A stretch of 64,000 bases of DNA from Fulvia fulva (Eukaryota; Ascomycota; Dothideomycetes; Mycosphaerellales; Mycosphaerellaceae). The stretch is taken from positions 2,232,001 through 2,296,000 of the forward strand of contig NC_063022.1 of assembly GCF_020509005.1 (NCBI RefSeq). The letters are read 5' to 3'. The translations under genes were made by a program, and so were the position numbers. Positions 45,755 through 56,744 of this stretch are shown piece after piece. The number at the start of each line of letters is the position of its first letter. The stretch's first letter is position 1. The notes under the pieces were generated by a model. It had not been told where the DNA came from. It did not search any database and worked only from the letters and a program-made list of their open reading frames with translations.

Positions 45755-46030
45755 TCAAGTCCAAACGACCATTGAATCCCGCCTCCCCGGCCCTTGCCCT
45801 TCGTTCTCTGGCTTGACTTCTGCCTGCATAAAGTCGTCCATGTCAATCCCAATAGTCCTAGCTTTGATGCACAAGCTGATCTTCCACACCAAAAAGATGA
45901 CGAGCAAGATTGCCACAAAGCAGCCAATCCCAATCGATGTTCCGCAGACATAAGGATCATGACATCCAACCTTCATGGTCTCATTTGTTGGTGCTGCTGA
46001 TCGTGCGGCCAGGCTTCTTGAGACATGCAT
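45755..46030 (-). CDS. Small single-span membrane protein
   Basis: A 91-residue protein starting MHVSRSLAARSAAPTNETMK. A short outer part with two Cys (GCHDPYVCG) precedes one membrane helix at about residues 32-54 (IGIGCFVAILLVIFLVWKISL). The C-terminus is acidic then basic (MDDFMQAEVKPENEG). Single exon, no named family. Similar in plan, not in sequence, to its neighbours. Confidence 0.5.
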   Translation of the reverse strand: MHVSRSLAARSAAPTNETMKVGCHDPYVCGTSIGIGCFVAILLVIFLVWKISLCIKARTIGIDMDDFMQAEVKPENEGQGPGRRDSMVVWT

Positions 46031-46535
46031 GGCGGCGAATATGTCGTCTAGCTTGGTTTGTGTTGATCTAGACGATTTGATGCATTAGGTGAGGGCCCCT
46101 GTCATTTCGCTTGGCTGAATGCTGGACTTTGCTTGTGATTGCGCAAAATGTCTTGGCGGCGGAGTGTGATGATACTGTGAACATTCAGCACACTGGGAGG
46201 TGTTCATGAGTACGTGATATAGAGGATATAGAGGTTGAGATCAAAGCAAACCCCTAGAGCTTCCTAGCCAGTGGAGTCAGCAGATGAGCACAGCTGCACA
46301 GTTGTCCCAGGGGAGGGGTGAGGAAAGTGTGGAGAGAGTTCTAAACTCTCCGCTTTGTAAATGCGTTGCCAAGCCGTCAGCCTGGTCACGGAATCGGCCA
46401 TCGAATGGTGCCAAGAGGCTTGAGTTAATAATGAGCATGTTATACATGTCTACACCATGACCATATCGAACAGCGACGATGGCTCCAGTGACCGGCATGG
46501 CTTTGGCGCTCCATTCGCGCCTCCTGGCGGCCAGC
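46031..46535. other. Intergenic
   Basis: No supported gene. Likely holds the promoter of the preceding small membrane protein gene and the terminator of the next. Confidence 0.4.
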
Positions 46536-47015
46536 CTACGGATCGCATGTTCTGATCGATCTGTTGTATCGACGATCAAGTGACAGGCCCCTTACTGGCG
46601 TGACTATCCAGGGTGTCATCTTGACATAGATACCGCACACCCCGAATTGCCGTCGCCGCCATCCTATGCACGGGGTGTCCACAGCTTGTTGAGGGACCCT
46701 AACCCTACAGCACGGGCACCTTTTCGCCCCTTCGCTTTCTTTCTCAGCCTCGACCAAAACTCCATCCTCGCCGTCTTCGCTGTCTCTCTTCGATGCTTCT
46801 ATCATCGAGCCCAGGGTTTCAAGTTGGTCGAGAACCCAGTCGTAGAAGATTGGGATCTGCAGAAGCAGGACGAATATGACCACAGCTGCAGCTACCGCAC
46901 CAGAGATCATCAACAACAGTTTCTCGTTCTCTGCTTCGGCGAGACGTTTCTGATATTGTTGGTCACACCATTGTTCAGCGGCGGTCATTTGGTCGTAAGG
47001 CTTTGGAGGGAGCAT
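46536..47015 (-). CDS. Small single-span membrane protein with Cys-rich tail
   Basis: A 159-residue frame from MLPPKPYDQMTAAEQ. The N-terminal helix is charged (QKRLAEAENEKL), followed by one membrane helix at about residues 36-58 (LLMISGAVAAAVVIFVLLLQI), an acidic stretch (SKRDSEDGEDGV) and a Cys motif KRCPCCRVRVP. The last 45 residues look less protein-like, so the 3' end or an intron there is uncertain. The start MLPPK resembles that of the small membrane protein at 58052. Unknown function. Confidence 0.5.
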   Translation of the reverse strand: MLPPKPYDQMTAAEQWCDQQYQKRLAEAENEKLLLMISGAVAAAVVIFVLLLQIPIFYDWVLDQLETLGSMIEASKRDSEDGEDGVLVEAEKESEGAKRCPCCRVRVPQQAVDTPCIGWRRRQFGVCGIYVKMTPWIVTPVRGLSLDRRYNRSIRTCDP

Positions 47016-49606
47016 CGTGGGTGACGGTCGATCTTTCGGTCTGGAATGCGATGCAGATTGTGGGTGGTGTGTTTGGTCTTGTCTTTTTGGTTGCCGTAGG
47101 TAGGGGTGAATGCATGGATGCTTCGCTTCAACACAATGCACGTGAACACCACGATGGCGCGATGGAGGCATGGCCGAGCGCTGTTGCATGATATCGTCCT
47201 GGAATTCGGTCGCGTCAAGGAAGAGCGAGGCCAAGGCGGCGGACATTGGCAAGAAGAATGCGAAGTGGAGGCAGGTGAAGGTACGGGGTACAGCAACAGC
47301 GCTTCGAGCGCTTCTACTTTATAACTCGATGCTGCGCTCTCGTGCCTTTGGCCTCCTCATCGCACCCACACACGGCATTTTCGAAGCATCCCACAGTCGC
47401 ACATCAAATACACATTCGTACATCAACATCCGCTACCACCACATCCGCTACCAAGCAGGGCGTAAGATGCACGCTTTCGAGCTCCCCTCTCCATTGCTTC
47501 GACCCATGCTGGCCAGTGCACAGTCTCGGCTTGCGGGGTCTGGTGCTCGCGATCTGCTCGGAGGGCCTGGTCCTCCTGCTGTTTGGGTACCTGACGGCCT
47601 CGCTTCCGGATGGCATGTCGGACTAGTTTCTGGCATCGCTCCCGGAGGCGATGCGCTCGATGGTCTCGGCTCTGCCATCCACAATCCTCGGCTGGTTGCT
47701 CGGTGAGGTGCTCAGCCTTGTGCTGACCCGATCCGGCTTCCCTCAGGCTGAGGAGAGGAGGAGAGGAGGGGAGGCGATCGGCGTGGGTCAGTGATGGGCG
47801 TTTAACCCCTGAGATCCTGTCGACCATCAACAGTATGGACTTGGACCAGTGACTCTGGGCGTTGACAACGGCTCATGGTCTGGCACCTGCAGACCAGCAT
47901 AGCCAACCTCAACCTCCGACGGGGGCCTCAACGCGGCGTTGGGGTGAACGTCTCGCTGGCGAGACGGCCAAAGCCCGTCGCATTCTTCCATCGGCATCAA
48001 CACCAACGGCGCTGGCGTCGACATCCTTCCAATGGCATCAACTTTACCCAGGCATCGATTCGGCAGCATCAACACCTCAGCATCGATCGATCTTCCGCCA
48101 TTTACCGCCATCTACCGCCATCTACCGCCATCTACCGACATCTCAAAACATCTTCGCCATTTACCGCCATCTGTTGCCATGTTCGCCATCCACCGCCATC
48201 TCCAGCATCTGCCGCCATCTTGCCAGCGATCGCCATCTCCATCATACGTCGCCAGCCGAGCCATACACTGTCCTCTCTGGAATCCATGGCCAGGCATCTC
48301 ATGGTCACGATATACCACTTTCCGGTTGCGAAACACCACGACTTCGCCCATGAGACATCACTGGCCGCGTTCACGTCTGGACAGACATCAATGGGACAGG
48401 CACAGGCGCTCTCGCACCATGGCCATGTTCATATGAGCCACACCACGACCGGTACCATGCTCGACAACGTCACATTGGAGCGATCAAGATGCTGTCGGAC
48501 GAGGACAAGGGACCACCACAGATACAAGTTCTTCTACCATTCCTGTGTCCAGGCACCGGCATTCAAAGAAGCCTGGGTCAAGGGGCACTCAGGACACATA
48601 TCACGCCTTCGACACTGATGGCAGTCACCTGCCGAGCACATCAACACCATTCTCAATACCATGGAGAGCAGGGTGTACACCCGCAACAACCTGGCACAAT
48701 CTTCACCAACAATTCCTCACGCCTATCAGCTCCGAGCCACGGGCAAGCAATTGCACAGAACGTCGACCAGATACACATGGGCAGTCGGGAGCCGAGTAGT
48801 CTGTATTCGTCACGGTCGATCACCCGGTTAACATACGCCACAGCTCGAGGTCGCGGTATGAATCTTTCTCAACTTCAACACAGCCATATCCCACATTGGT
48901 GCACATTGGTGGACGCTGTGCTCAATCCTCAGCGTGATCTTGACCAACAGAATCTCATCGGTCCCCACGTCACCATCCGGGCACACTTGTCAAAGCTGTC
49001 ATCGTGCGTCGAGGCCTTGCAGCTTGACTGCATTGCGTGCTTCGATCAGGCATCGATGCATCTCTCATCTTCACTATCCCCAATTCACATCAACATCAAA
49101 GAACAACACCAGCAAGCATCACCTGGGACATGGCGACCACTCAGGAGGATCATCGGGCGGAACAGTATGCAGTCAAGGTGGCCGGGAGTCTGACGGGATG
49201 TCAGCATACCTTCCACTCTCACGAAGGTGATGCTGGTCGGGGTCGTCGTCAGAAGTGATTGGATGGGCGGGAATACTCGGGTCACGGTGTGTTGGAGGTA
49301 CTCCTGCTGGACATGGAACGTAGTTAGTTGTCATATCAGCAATGGAAGATAAGTCTGCACGCATGACGCTTTCCTGTTCACATATCGCTGCCGCCATCGT
49401 CGCAATCTATCACCGAACCTCGCAAAGTCTCACCGCTCATTACTTCTCATACCAGCTATCTGCTGTGATGACTGGTTGGCTCTCGATCCACGACTCCACC
49501 CCGAAGACCCCAGAGACCGCCTCAGCACCACCGCTCAAAGTTCTACCTAAACCTCATCTCGCCACATGCGAACCTCTAACCCCCTTCCTCCTCCACTCCC
49601 TCAAAC
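47016..49606. other. Long gene-poor stretch with short tandem repeats
   Basis: About 2.6 kb without a supported gene. Plus-strand open frames (47170-47706, 47875-48618, 48489-49193) overlap in different frames, are rich in His/Ser/Pro from CAT/CAC/CCA repeats, and show no motif. The 48093-48250 part is a tandem repeat, listed separately. A real long non-coding or rapidly changing gene cannot be excluded. Confidence 0.45.
48093..48250. repeat. Degenerate decamer repeat, CCGCCATCTA type
   Basis: The unit CCGCCATCTA or CCGCCATTTA recurs about five times without gap at 48096-48147, then in looser form (CGCCATTTAC, CGCCATCTGTT, CGCCATCCAC, CGCCATCTCC) to about 48250. In one frame it would encode a His/Leu/Pro/Ser repeat, but no gene is supported. 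A GCCATC spacing of ten bases, close to one helical turn, persists across the block. Confidence 0.75.
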
Positions 49607-49981
49607 TTACTGCAGCACATCATTACTCCGGTAATGCTGCACCATATCCTCACACCACCTCCGTCCCTCCTCCAACTGTCTAATCAACTTCTTTCTCCCC
49701 TCAAGATTCGGCCCCAGATCGACCCAGTCCTGCTGACCCTTGTCCATCTTCTCGATCCCCTCCTCCAGAGCCTGCACACGCCGCTTGTACCAGTCGCCTC
49801 TCCGTCTGTAGTAGCCGAGGGCACAGAACATGAAGAGCATCGGTAAGACGAAGAAGATCATGATGTTGAGGTTGCGAAGGTCGATTTTGGCTTCGTCGGA
49901 GTTCATGCGCTCTTTGAAGGAGAGTTGGGACCAGGGGATGCATTCCCGGGTTAGTGGTGAGGTGTACATTGGGCGGTACAT
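49607..49981 (-). CDS. Small single-span membrane protein with coiled-coil tail
   Basis: A 124-residue protein starting MYRPMYTSPLTRECIPW. One membrane helix covers about residues 39-57 (IMIFFVLPMLFMFCALGYY). A basic stop (RRRGDWYKRR) follows, then a charged helix (VQALEEGIEKMDKG, LEGRKKLIRQLEEGRRW) likely to form a coiled coil. An in-frame extension to 50497 exists but contains low-complexity sequence; the chosen ATG precedes the conserved-looking part. Unknown family. Confidence 0.5.
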   Translation of the reverse strand: MYRPMYTSPLTRECIPWSQLSFKERMNSDEAKIDLRNLNIMIFFVLPMLFMFCALGYYRRRGDWYKRRVQALEEGIEKMDKGQQDWVDLGPNLEGRKKLIRQLEEGRRWCEDMVQHYRSNDVLQ

Positions 49982-50514
49982 TTTGAGATTGGAGGTGGTG
50001 GTGAGGTTGGCTTGGGTTGGGTGTGGTGTATCGTGGTATTGCTGGTGGTGGTTGATCTTGTAGATTGCGCGGTGGCGATGTTCGGGATTGTGGGTTCTTG
50101 CGATGGTGTATGTCGTGATCAAGTAATTGCTTTTGTTGCTTTTACTGTGACTTGCGATTAAATGAGTGAAAGTGCGAGTCTGATATAGAGAACGCATATG
50201 AGGACACTCGAGAATAAGTGGGTCCACAAGCCGATAGACTTTGAGCATGTTGAAACATGCAGCAGTCCGTGTCCAACGAAGTAGAAGCTGATCAGCTATG
50301 ACCTTGGCATTAGCTACGTCGGAAGAAAGGCCGTTCGGGCAGAGAATGTAAGACATCAGCAATATTGGCGAATTTTGTCTAACGCCAGATTCGAGAGCCG
50401 TAGAATGTCGCTCTGTACTCCTTCGCCCATCAGTTCGGGAGTCGTCCACCTTGTCCTCGTCGCGAGCGAGCTTCTCACTCCACGTCCGCCATCTCACCGA
50501 TCGCTTCCACTCAT
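49982..50514. other. Intergenic
   Basis: Promoter region of the preceding small membrane protein gene and 3' region of the F-box-like gene. Nothing specific seen. Confidence 0.4.
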
Positions 50515-51258
50515 TCAGCTACCTTTTCCATTAACAACAACCTCAACCTCCACATCGCTCAGCTGCGTAAGAGGCATGAGCATACTTGCGATTGCTTCCC
50601 TCAACATCGCGGCTTGTCGATTCGAAAATCGCGCCAAGGCTAATCTCATGGCAACGTTCGGCAAGCCATATTTTAGCTTCAGATTATTGCTGGTCCAGCG
50701 CTTGTCGACTTGCTTCAGCGTCGTCAGACCAACAGTAATCTTTTTGAGCGCATGGTCTTGATCCACGAAAGCGTCCGCCAGCTCTTGCAGTTGAGCTTTG
50801 ATCGCTCCTCTCTCGCGAATAGTGCCACCCCCATAGGTGAGGCCGATGGAGATGGTGAGGTCTTTGACATAGAGAAGTATGTCGTGACTCAAAGGTAGTG
50901 TATCAGGTCTTGAATGGACAATTCGATTCCACGACGTAGCGTGGAAAGTCTTAGACACGGCCACGTGGGCTCCGTGCGAAACCGCAGCAAGTTCGAGGAC
51001 GAATTGATTCCTGCCGTAGAACAGTGCATAGACCACTTCTTTGACTTTGCGACCACATAGTGCGAGTTCGGAGAGACATACTGTAGGGTCATCGTTTGGT
51101 AGGGCGACGATCTGGTGAACATATCTTGGTTGTACCCCTTTTACTTCGTGCTGGTGAGGTCCAAGATGGAATATGTGACCATCAGGGATAACAGGCGCCA
51201 GGAATCGGAGCACTAGTTCCACTGGAAGGTCTCCAAGTGTGCAGCCCGGTGGGACCAT
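50515..51258 (-). CDS. F-box-like domain protein
   Basis: From the ATG at 51258 the frame gives 247 residues. Soon after the start it reads LGDLPVELVLRFLAPVI, an F-box-like helix pair. A region with CGRKVKEVVYALFYGRNQFV follows, a style seen in many Mycosphaerella-type F-box-like proteins in which a YGxNxF motif follows the box. The rest has amphipathic helices and no named domain. The frame is open upstream (ATG at 51498 would give 327 residues), but there the sequence is less regular. F-box proteins link substrates to SCF ubiquitin ligases; targets are not predictable. It converges tightly on UTP6, about 180-420 bp away depending on start. Confidence 0.6.
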   Translation of the reverse strand: MVPPGCTLGDLPVELVLRFLAPVIPDGHIFHLGPHQHEVKGVQPRYVHQIVALPNDDPTVCLSELALCGRKVKEVVYALFYGRNQFVLELAAVSHGAHVAVSKTFHATSWNRIVHSRPDTLPLSHDILLYVKDLTISIGLTYGGGTIRERGAIKAQLQELADAFVDQDHALKKITVGLTTLKQVDKRWTSNNLKLKYGLPNVAMRLALARFSNRQAAMLREAIASMLMPLTQLSDVEVEVVVNGKGS

Positions 51259-51679
51259 CGTTGCCGGGTCTGGCTGATGATGTGTTTGTCGTTTCCCGAC
51301 CGACGCACCAGGTATACTGTCTATGGCATGATGTGTAGGCAGTCTCAAGGCTGAAGCCTTCCAATCTATGTGACGTACAGTGCGATGCCATGGCCCTGTG
51401 GATAAAGGTGTGGCCGGCGTCTCGGCGTAAGGGAAATAGAGCCCCTTGCGACAGGTCCGGACATGGCGCCTGGTCACTTTACGACGCTCCAACCTCATGT
51501 TCTCATGAAGTGAATCTGGTATCGATCTGATGTAATGGAGACAAGTATGGAGTTGTCGATCGGGAAAGGGCAATATATAGAGCAGTCCGGCGCAGTAGTC
51601 GGCACGTGATGATGTACAGTATGGGGTATCTCTAGGCAGCAGTCCATGTGTTCGCCAAGCAATTGCAGCGCAGACCACT

Positions 51680-53002
51680 TCACGCCAGTCCCAATGCGAG
51701 TCTCTGCAGTTGCACCCTCCGTTGATCGCCATTTTTCTCCAGTGTCTCCAACAGTCCGTCTAGCCGTCCTTTCCGAGCTGGTCCAGTGGCTTTGGACAGA
51801 ATCCGCAGGTAGCGCTTGATCGTCACATCCAGCACCTGAAGTATGTCATGATCAAGTTGTTCCTCTGACGAGTTTGCTGCGGCGCTGTATGTCAGGAGCA
51901 GTAGCGCAGCTTTCTCGGCTAGTAGTGGCTGTGACTTTGAGGGCACCTCACCCAAGCCCTTCTTGATGGTGGCCAGGGCTTTCGTGAGTGCCGGCGGAAA
52001 CTCTGCAGATTGTGCATCGACGGCAAAGAGCTCGTGCTTTGCATCGCAGATAGACCTTTCCACTGAGGTCGATTCGTGCTCCCGCAGATATGACAGTATG
52101 TGCTGGAGTGCTGTCGGTGTGGCTTGTACGTTCTCGAAGGTGGCAATCAGATCGTAGAAGCTTTCTGCTACCGATGCCGCATTTCTTGAGGTGGTGAATT
52201 GCTTCATGGCCGCATCGAATATTGCGACGGGTATGGCTCCGGTGAATGCTGGTGCGCTCTCCAACCTCTTCAGTGCATCCTCGTTCACCTCTTCCACGCC
52301 CTTTCCTGCATCCGGGTCAATATCTTCAGCCGTGATAGAGGGCAAAGTAATCATGTTGTCGTCCTCTTCCTCCTTTTGCACCTTCCTCTCCTCGTCCAGC
52401 CCAAGCAACCGCTTCCTTGCCTTCAGCTTCGCCAAGTACACCATCTCTAACCTTGCATATTCCAGATACAGCTTCGCATCGTCTTTGCAGAACCTCAGAC
52501 CTCGCTGGAAGTACGATCTTGCAGTGCCCATGTCTCCCTGTGTCTCAGCATAATGCTTCGCTGCCAGCACCCATAGTGATGAGTCTCGAGGGTGTAGCCG
52601 CAGCACGGATGTGAAGACTTTCGCCAACTTCTTGCTTGCTTTCTCCTTGCTGCAGAAGTCGATGTACTGCATCCACAGACCCATGTCGCCTGGGAACTTC
52701 TTGGTCGCACGATCGAGTACGAAGAAAACTGTTCGCTGGCCATTGAACGTCTTTGCCCCCTTGATGCCTAGTCGCTTACGCCTCTTCTTCCGTAGACCAT
52801 CCAGGTTCATCTCGTATGTCGCATATCGGGCATAGTCGGCGGGCGTCGATCCTCGTGCATTCAGAGTGTGTTCGAAGCCGGATCGTTTTGAGGTGATGGC
52901 CGTGATTTCCTCGCGGGTGAAGATGCCCTTTTGCTGATATTCCTGCAGCTCGGGGACATATTGCTCGAGATAGAAGCGAGCCTTGTCACTTGCAGCCGCC
53001 AT
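51680..53002 (-). CDS. UTP6: U3 small nucleolar RNA-associated protein 6
   Basis: A single-exon, 440-residue protein from MAAASDKARFYLEQYVPEL. The N-terminal UTP6 domain includes GIFTREEITAITSKRSGFEHTL and DYARYATYEMNLDGLRKKR. HAT (half-a-TPR) repeats follow, for example WMQYIDFCSKEKASKKLAKVF and LWVLAAKHYAETQGDMGTA. It is a member of the small-subunit processome that matures 18S rRNA in the nucleolus. Length matches fungal Utp6. It is divergent from CWH43 across a 288-bp spacer. Identity is confident. Confidence 0.92.
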   Translation of the reverse strand: MAAASDKARFYLEQYVPELQEYQQKGIFTREEITAITSKRSGFEHTLNARGSTPADYARYATYEMNLDGLRKKRRKRLGIKGAKTFNGQRTVFFVLDRATKKFPGDMGLWMQYIDFCSKEKASKKLAKVFTSVLRLHPRDSSLWVLAAKHYAETQGDMGTARSYFQRGLRFCKDDAKLYLEYARLEMVYLAKLKARKRLLGLDEERKVQKEEEDDNMITLPSITAEDIDPDAGKGVEEVNEDALKRLESAPAFTGAIPVAIFDAAMKQFTTSRNAASVAESFYDLIATFENVQATPTALQHILSYLREHESTSVERSICDAKHELFAVDAQSAEFPPALTKALATIKKGLGEVPSKSQPLLAEKAALLLLTYSAAANSSEEQLDHDILQVLDVTIKRYLRILSKATGPARKGRLDGLLETLEKNGDQRRVQLQRLALGLA

Positions 53003-53290
53003 ACTGCGTGTGTTGTGATGTTATGTCGATTGTCGCAAAGTTCATCTTTCTTCGCCAAGTCGTCGCTGCAGCCAAGATTTCGAGCGGCCGCTGCCTTCCG
53101 CTGCCGAGGCGGATGCAGGGATGCCGTCTTACAAGTTACAGTACTTTCCATGCATGCATGTGCATCTCTCGTCTCCCTTTCGCGTTCTCTCGTGGGAAGT
53201 TGTTCGCTGTTCCTGTTCATCCTTCACCTCTCTCCTTTGGCTTGCCCTTCTCCTGCTGTGTTGTACTTTGTCCACGGGCCAGCAGCCACA
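53003..53290. promoter_or_regulatory. Shared 288-bp spacer of UTP6 and CWH43
   Basis: Start codons face away from each other, so promoters for both genes must fit here. A GCGGCCGC palindrome occurs at 53085-53092 and CT-rich tracts precede the CWH43 start. No named regulator can be assigned. Confidence 0.45.
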
Positions 53291-56200
53291 ATGCCCCCCA
53301 AACACCGCGACGGCGATGTCGTGGCCGTCGTACGCGCTCCCAACATGCATGTCAGCAGCACCATTCACTCACGCGACTGCAGATCCCCGGCCAATTCATC
53401 TCCCACGCACACACCATCTCTGCCTATGCCGCCTTCCTGAGTGCCCTCATCGTGGGCATGTGGCTTCACTACCACAAGATCGTCGAGAACGAGCACTTCG
53501 GCTACCCTATTGAATGGTTTCCATCCGTCAGCGCAACCATTGGCGACCGATACCCCGAACGATCCTTCTTTCAGGTCTTCATCGCAATCTGCTCGGGTCC
53601 GCGGTTCGCCCTTGTTTTCCTGTGGTACTGTCTGGCGAACAAGCCTGGCAGCACTTTGCCCAAGTTTGTTGCAGGAGTTGGTGTATTCAGGACATTGACC
53701 TGCGGAGGATGGACATATGTCACGAGCACGGATGATCACGATTGGCATGACATCTTCATGATCAGCTACTTAGTAGCGACTTTACCATGGACACTGGGTT
53801 GTTTGGCACTGAGTCCGCCTAATCCGCAGGCCATCAAGTACCGCAAGTACTTGGGTGGTGCTTTCTTTGGTACACTCGTGCCATTAATCTACTTCTTCAT
53901 CCAACACAAGGTGCACAAGGTGCCTGGAGGTATGAGAGAACGTCGAATCCACCAATGAGCTCGTCTAACACATTCCATAGCATACACCATCTACGCCTTC
54001 TTCGAATGGTCCCTCGTTCTCCTCGATGTCGGCTTTGATGCGATCACTGCCCTGGACTTTAGCACATTCGACCTCGTTGTGAAGGACACCAAGGGCTTGA
54101 GCAGAGGGTATGTCCGTTGGCTTCCGAAGTAGCTGGTACGATGTACTCGTTGCACGTTAAACACAAGAGCGGGGCACTGACAATATTGGGCCAACAGTGA
54201 GAAACGAGTCGATCGTGTTCTTGAGAAGAACAAGGACAAAGCAATTGGCCAAGTGTTCGACGACAAGTTTTCGACTGACGAGATGCTCGATGCTGCGGCA
54301 GATGTCTACCTTGGCGTAAGTGCAAGAGCTATATAGCAACGACAACTGCTAACAAGGTCCAGTACACCTTTTGGACGATCCTGACCTCGCTCGGCGTTGT
54401 TGTGTGGTACTTCCCACTCTGGCACATGGGTATCTCTGGCTACGAAGTTGCTGTCATGTCGACAATTTCACCACTTCTGCTAGGCGTTCCTCCGATCCGC
54501 CGCATGGCCTTGAAATCTGTGCCTACAATACTGTTGACCACTATCGTCGGGCTGCTCGCATACCTCATCAAGTCACCTGAGCTTCGTCTCGGTGCAGTAA
54601 GCTTCGCAGTCTGGCAAGGATGTCTTGGGTGGGTCGCCGCCTGGTACAGCAAGCGCAACAGTCCTGCAATGCTCGAAGCCAGAGTCTCTGCCTGGTTGAT
54701 CGGCCTCATCGCCAGCAGCATTTCAAAGTTCGCATTCTGGACGAACAATCCACTCTGGCCTATCATGAACGAGGCCAATGGTGGTCTGAACAAGACCGGT
54801 CTCTTCCTCTTCGTGCTAGCACTGCTCCGTGCTTTCCAAAAACAGTCAAAACACATTGACAGTGCACCGATCGAGAAGCCAAAGGGTCCCTCCATCTTTG
54901 CAGGCCTGGGTCTCGCCGGGGCTATCTTCGGCCTTCATTCTCTACTGTCGGACTCCAGCACTATGATCTTATGGGTCTGGGAAGGATACCCCGTTCGTGG
55001 ACCACTCGCCGTGCCACACGGTGCTGTGACGATTCTCGCCATGGGTGTTGGACTCCTTGCGGGTCTTTGGTACCCGAACGTCGTGCGAAGCTGGGCAGCT
55101 TTCGGCATTGGCTCGATCGGCGCTGCAGTGTTGACGACGTTCAGCAACTGGACCGGATACTACGGCGGCCTTGCCCTAGCTGTCTACCTGGTGGCGATCA
55201 CCCCTGTGCTGATCAGCAACGCAGTGCGATTTGCCCCAGGCCGAACCTTCTTCGTGGCTTTCTTCTTTTACAACTTCTTGGTTCTGTTCCACGTCTGGGT
55301 CGTGGCATATGCATTCGTGCCTGGTGGTCCGCTTGTGCGTGAGCATACTGATTGGGTCATGGCTACGACCATGGTCATGATCGGGTGTGGTGTCTTCTCG
55401 ACGATCCAGAACAGTACGCCGGTCAGGCAGAAGTCCTTCCAGCCAATCCAAAGTCCAGCTGCGAGGAGACAGCGAAGCTACTACATCTACATCCTACTTG
55501 CTCTGCAACTGCTCAGCGCGAGCGTAGCGTACCTCCGCTTCCCAAGCTACGATTACACTCCTTACCACCAGGACAGCAAACTCATCACTGCCGGCATCTG
55601 GACGATCCACTTCAGCATCGACAACGACATGTGGAGTTCTGAACGTCGCATGGAGTCGCTCATTCGCGAGAGCGAACTTGATGTCGTTGGTTTGCTGGAA
55701 TCAGACCTTCAGCGCATCATCATGGGTAACCGTGATACGACCCAGTACCTTGCAGAAGAGCTCGGTATGTACGTTGATTTTGGCCCGGGTCCCAACAAGC
55801 ACACTTGGGGCAGTGCGCTCCTTAGCAAGTTCCCCATCGTGAACTCTACACATCATCTCCTCCCATCACCAGTCGGCGAATTGGCACCTGCCATCCACGC
55901 CACAATCGACGCATACGGCGAACTGGTGGACATCTTCGTCTTCCACTCCGGCCAAGAAGAAGATCCCGAGGACCGCCGTCTCCAATCAGAGTACCTCGCA
56001 AACCTGATGGGCTCATCACCACGTCCATCAATCCTCCTCTCATACCTAGTCACAAGGCCCAATGAGGGCAACTACAACACATATGTGTCAGAACGCAGCG
56101 GCATGAAAGACATCGACCCGACCGACTGGGATCGATGGTGCGAGTACATCCTGTACAAGGGCATGAAGCGAACAGGCTATGCTCGTCTCAGCAGAGGCAC

Positions 56201-56381
56201 GATCACGGATACTGAGCTTCAGGTGGGCAAGTTCCGGGTCGGAGCGCCCGAGGACACGAGTAATAGGATGGTACATGAGAATGAGGTTCCTTTTGATATG
56301 AGGTTCCCGACTCTGTTCAGAGGGCAGGGCGTCAGGGGGCATAGATATCATGTGTTTGATGAGCCGAGGTATTATGCTTAG
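53291..56381 (+). CDS. CWH43: CWH43-type GPI-anchor remodelling protein
   Basis: Five exons (53291-53329, 53383-53929, 53981-54107, 54198-54315, 54363-56381) give 949 residues. The N-terminal half is a Frag1/DRAM/Sfk1-like multi-span domain (SAYAAFLSALIVGMWLHYHKI, FPSVSATIGDRYPERSFFQ). Further membrane helices follow. The last 280 residues are an endonuclease/exonuclease/phosphatase-fold domain (IWTIHFSIDNDMWSSERRMESLI, VVGLLESDLQRI, WGSALLSKFPIVNSTHHLLPSP). Yeast Cwh43 replaces the lipid of GPI anchors with ceramide. The first intron was set at GTACGC to give a 53-nt intron; a donor closer to the acceptor would make an implausible 32-nt intron. Internal exon phases all agree. Confidence 0.93.
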
Positions 56382-56744
56382 GGGGAAAGGGAAGGATTGT
56401 GATCTTGGGATGGAGAGGGGTTGTGGATGGTATGTAGAAGTATTGTACTGTGTAGGTGCGACAATGATAATGGTACAAAGAGGCCCTTCATCACTAGATG
56501 CACAGGCTGACAGGTATATGACAAACTTGCAAGCACTCAGCGCCAAACTTGGGACCACCGAGGGCGGAGACCAGTCTGTCGGGACCGTCGACTCACCTAT
56601 GACACACCACGGACTGGAAGTCCAAATACGTCCGGGAACGCCTCGCATTGCACTTCCGTCGCAACATCACCATCGTTACATCTCTGGGCACAATCAGACG
56701 CTCTGCCCCAGTGCCGCCAATATTCAGGCATATCCGACTATTGG
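56382..56744. other. Intergenic
   Basis: A spacer of 363 bp between CWH43 and the F-box-like gene on the same strand. Nothing specific seen. Confidence 0.4.

Noticed and set aside
46690..46705. ACCCTAACCCTAC resembling telomere repeats
   Set aside because: Less than two full units, inside the reading frame of a small membrane-protein gene; chance match or at most a telobox-like site.
48489..49193. 234-codon plus-strand open frame
   Set aside because: Starts with ATG but is low in complexity, His/Ser/Gln-rich from local CAT/CAC repeats, and has no motif; not supportable without transcripts.
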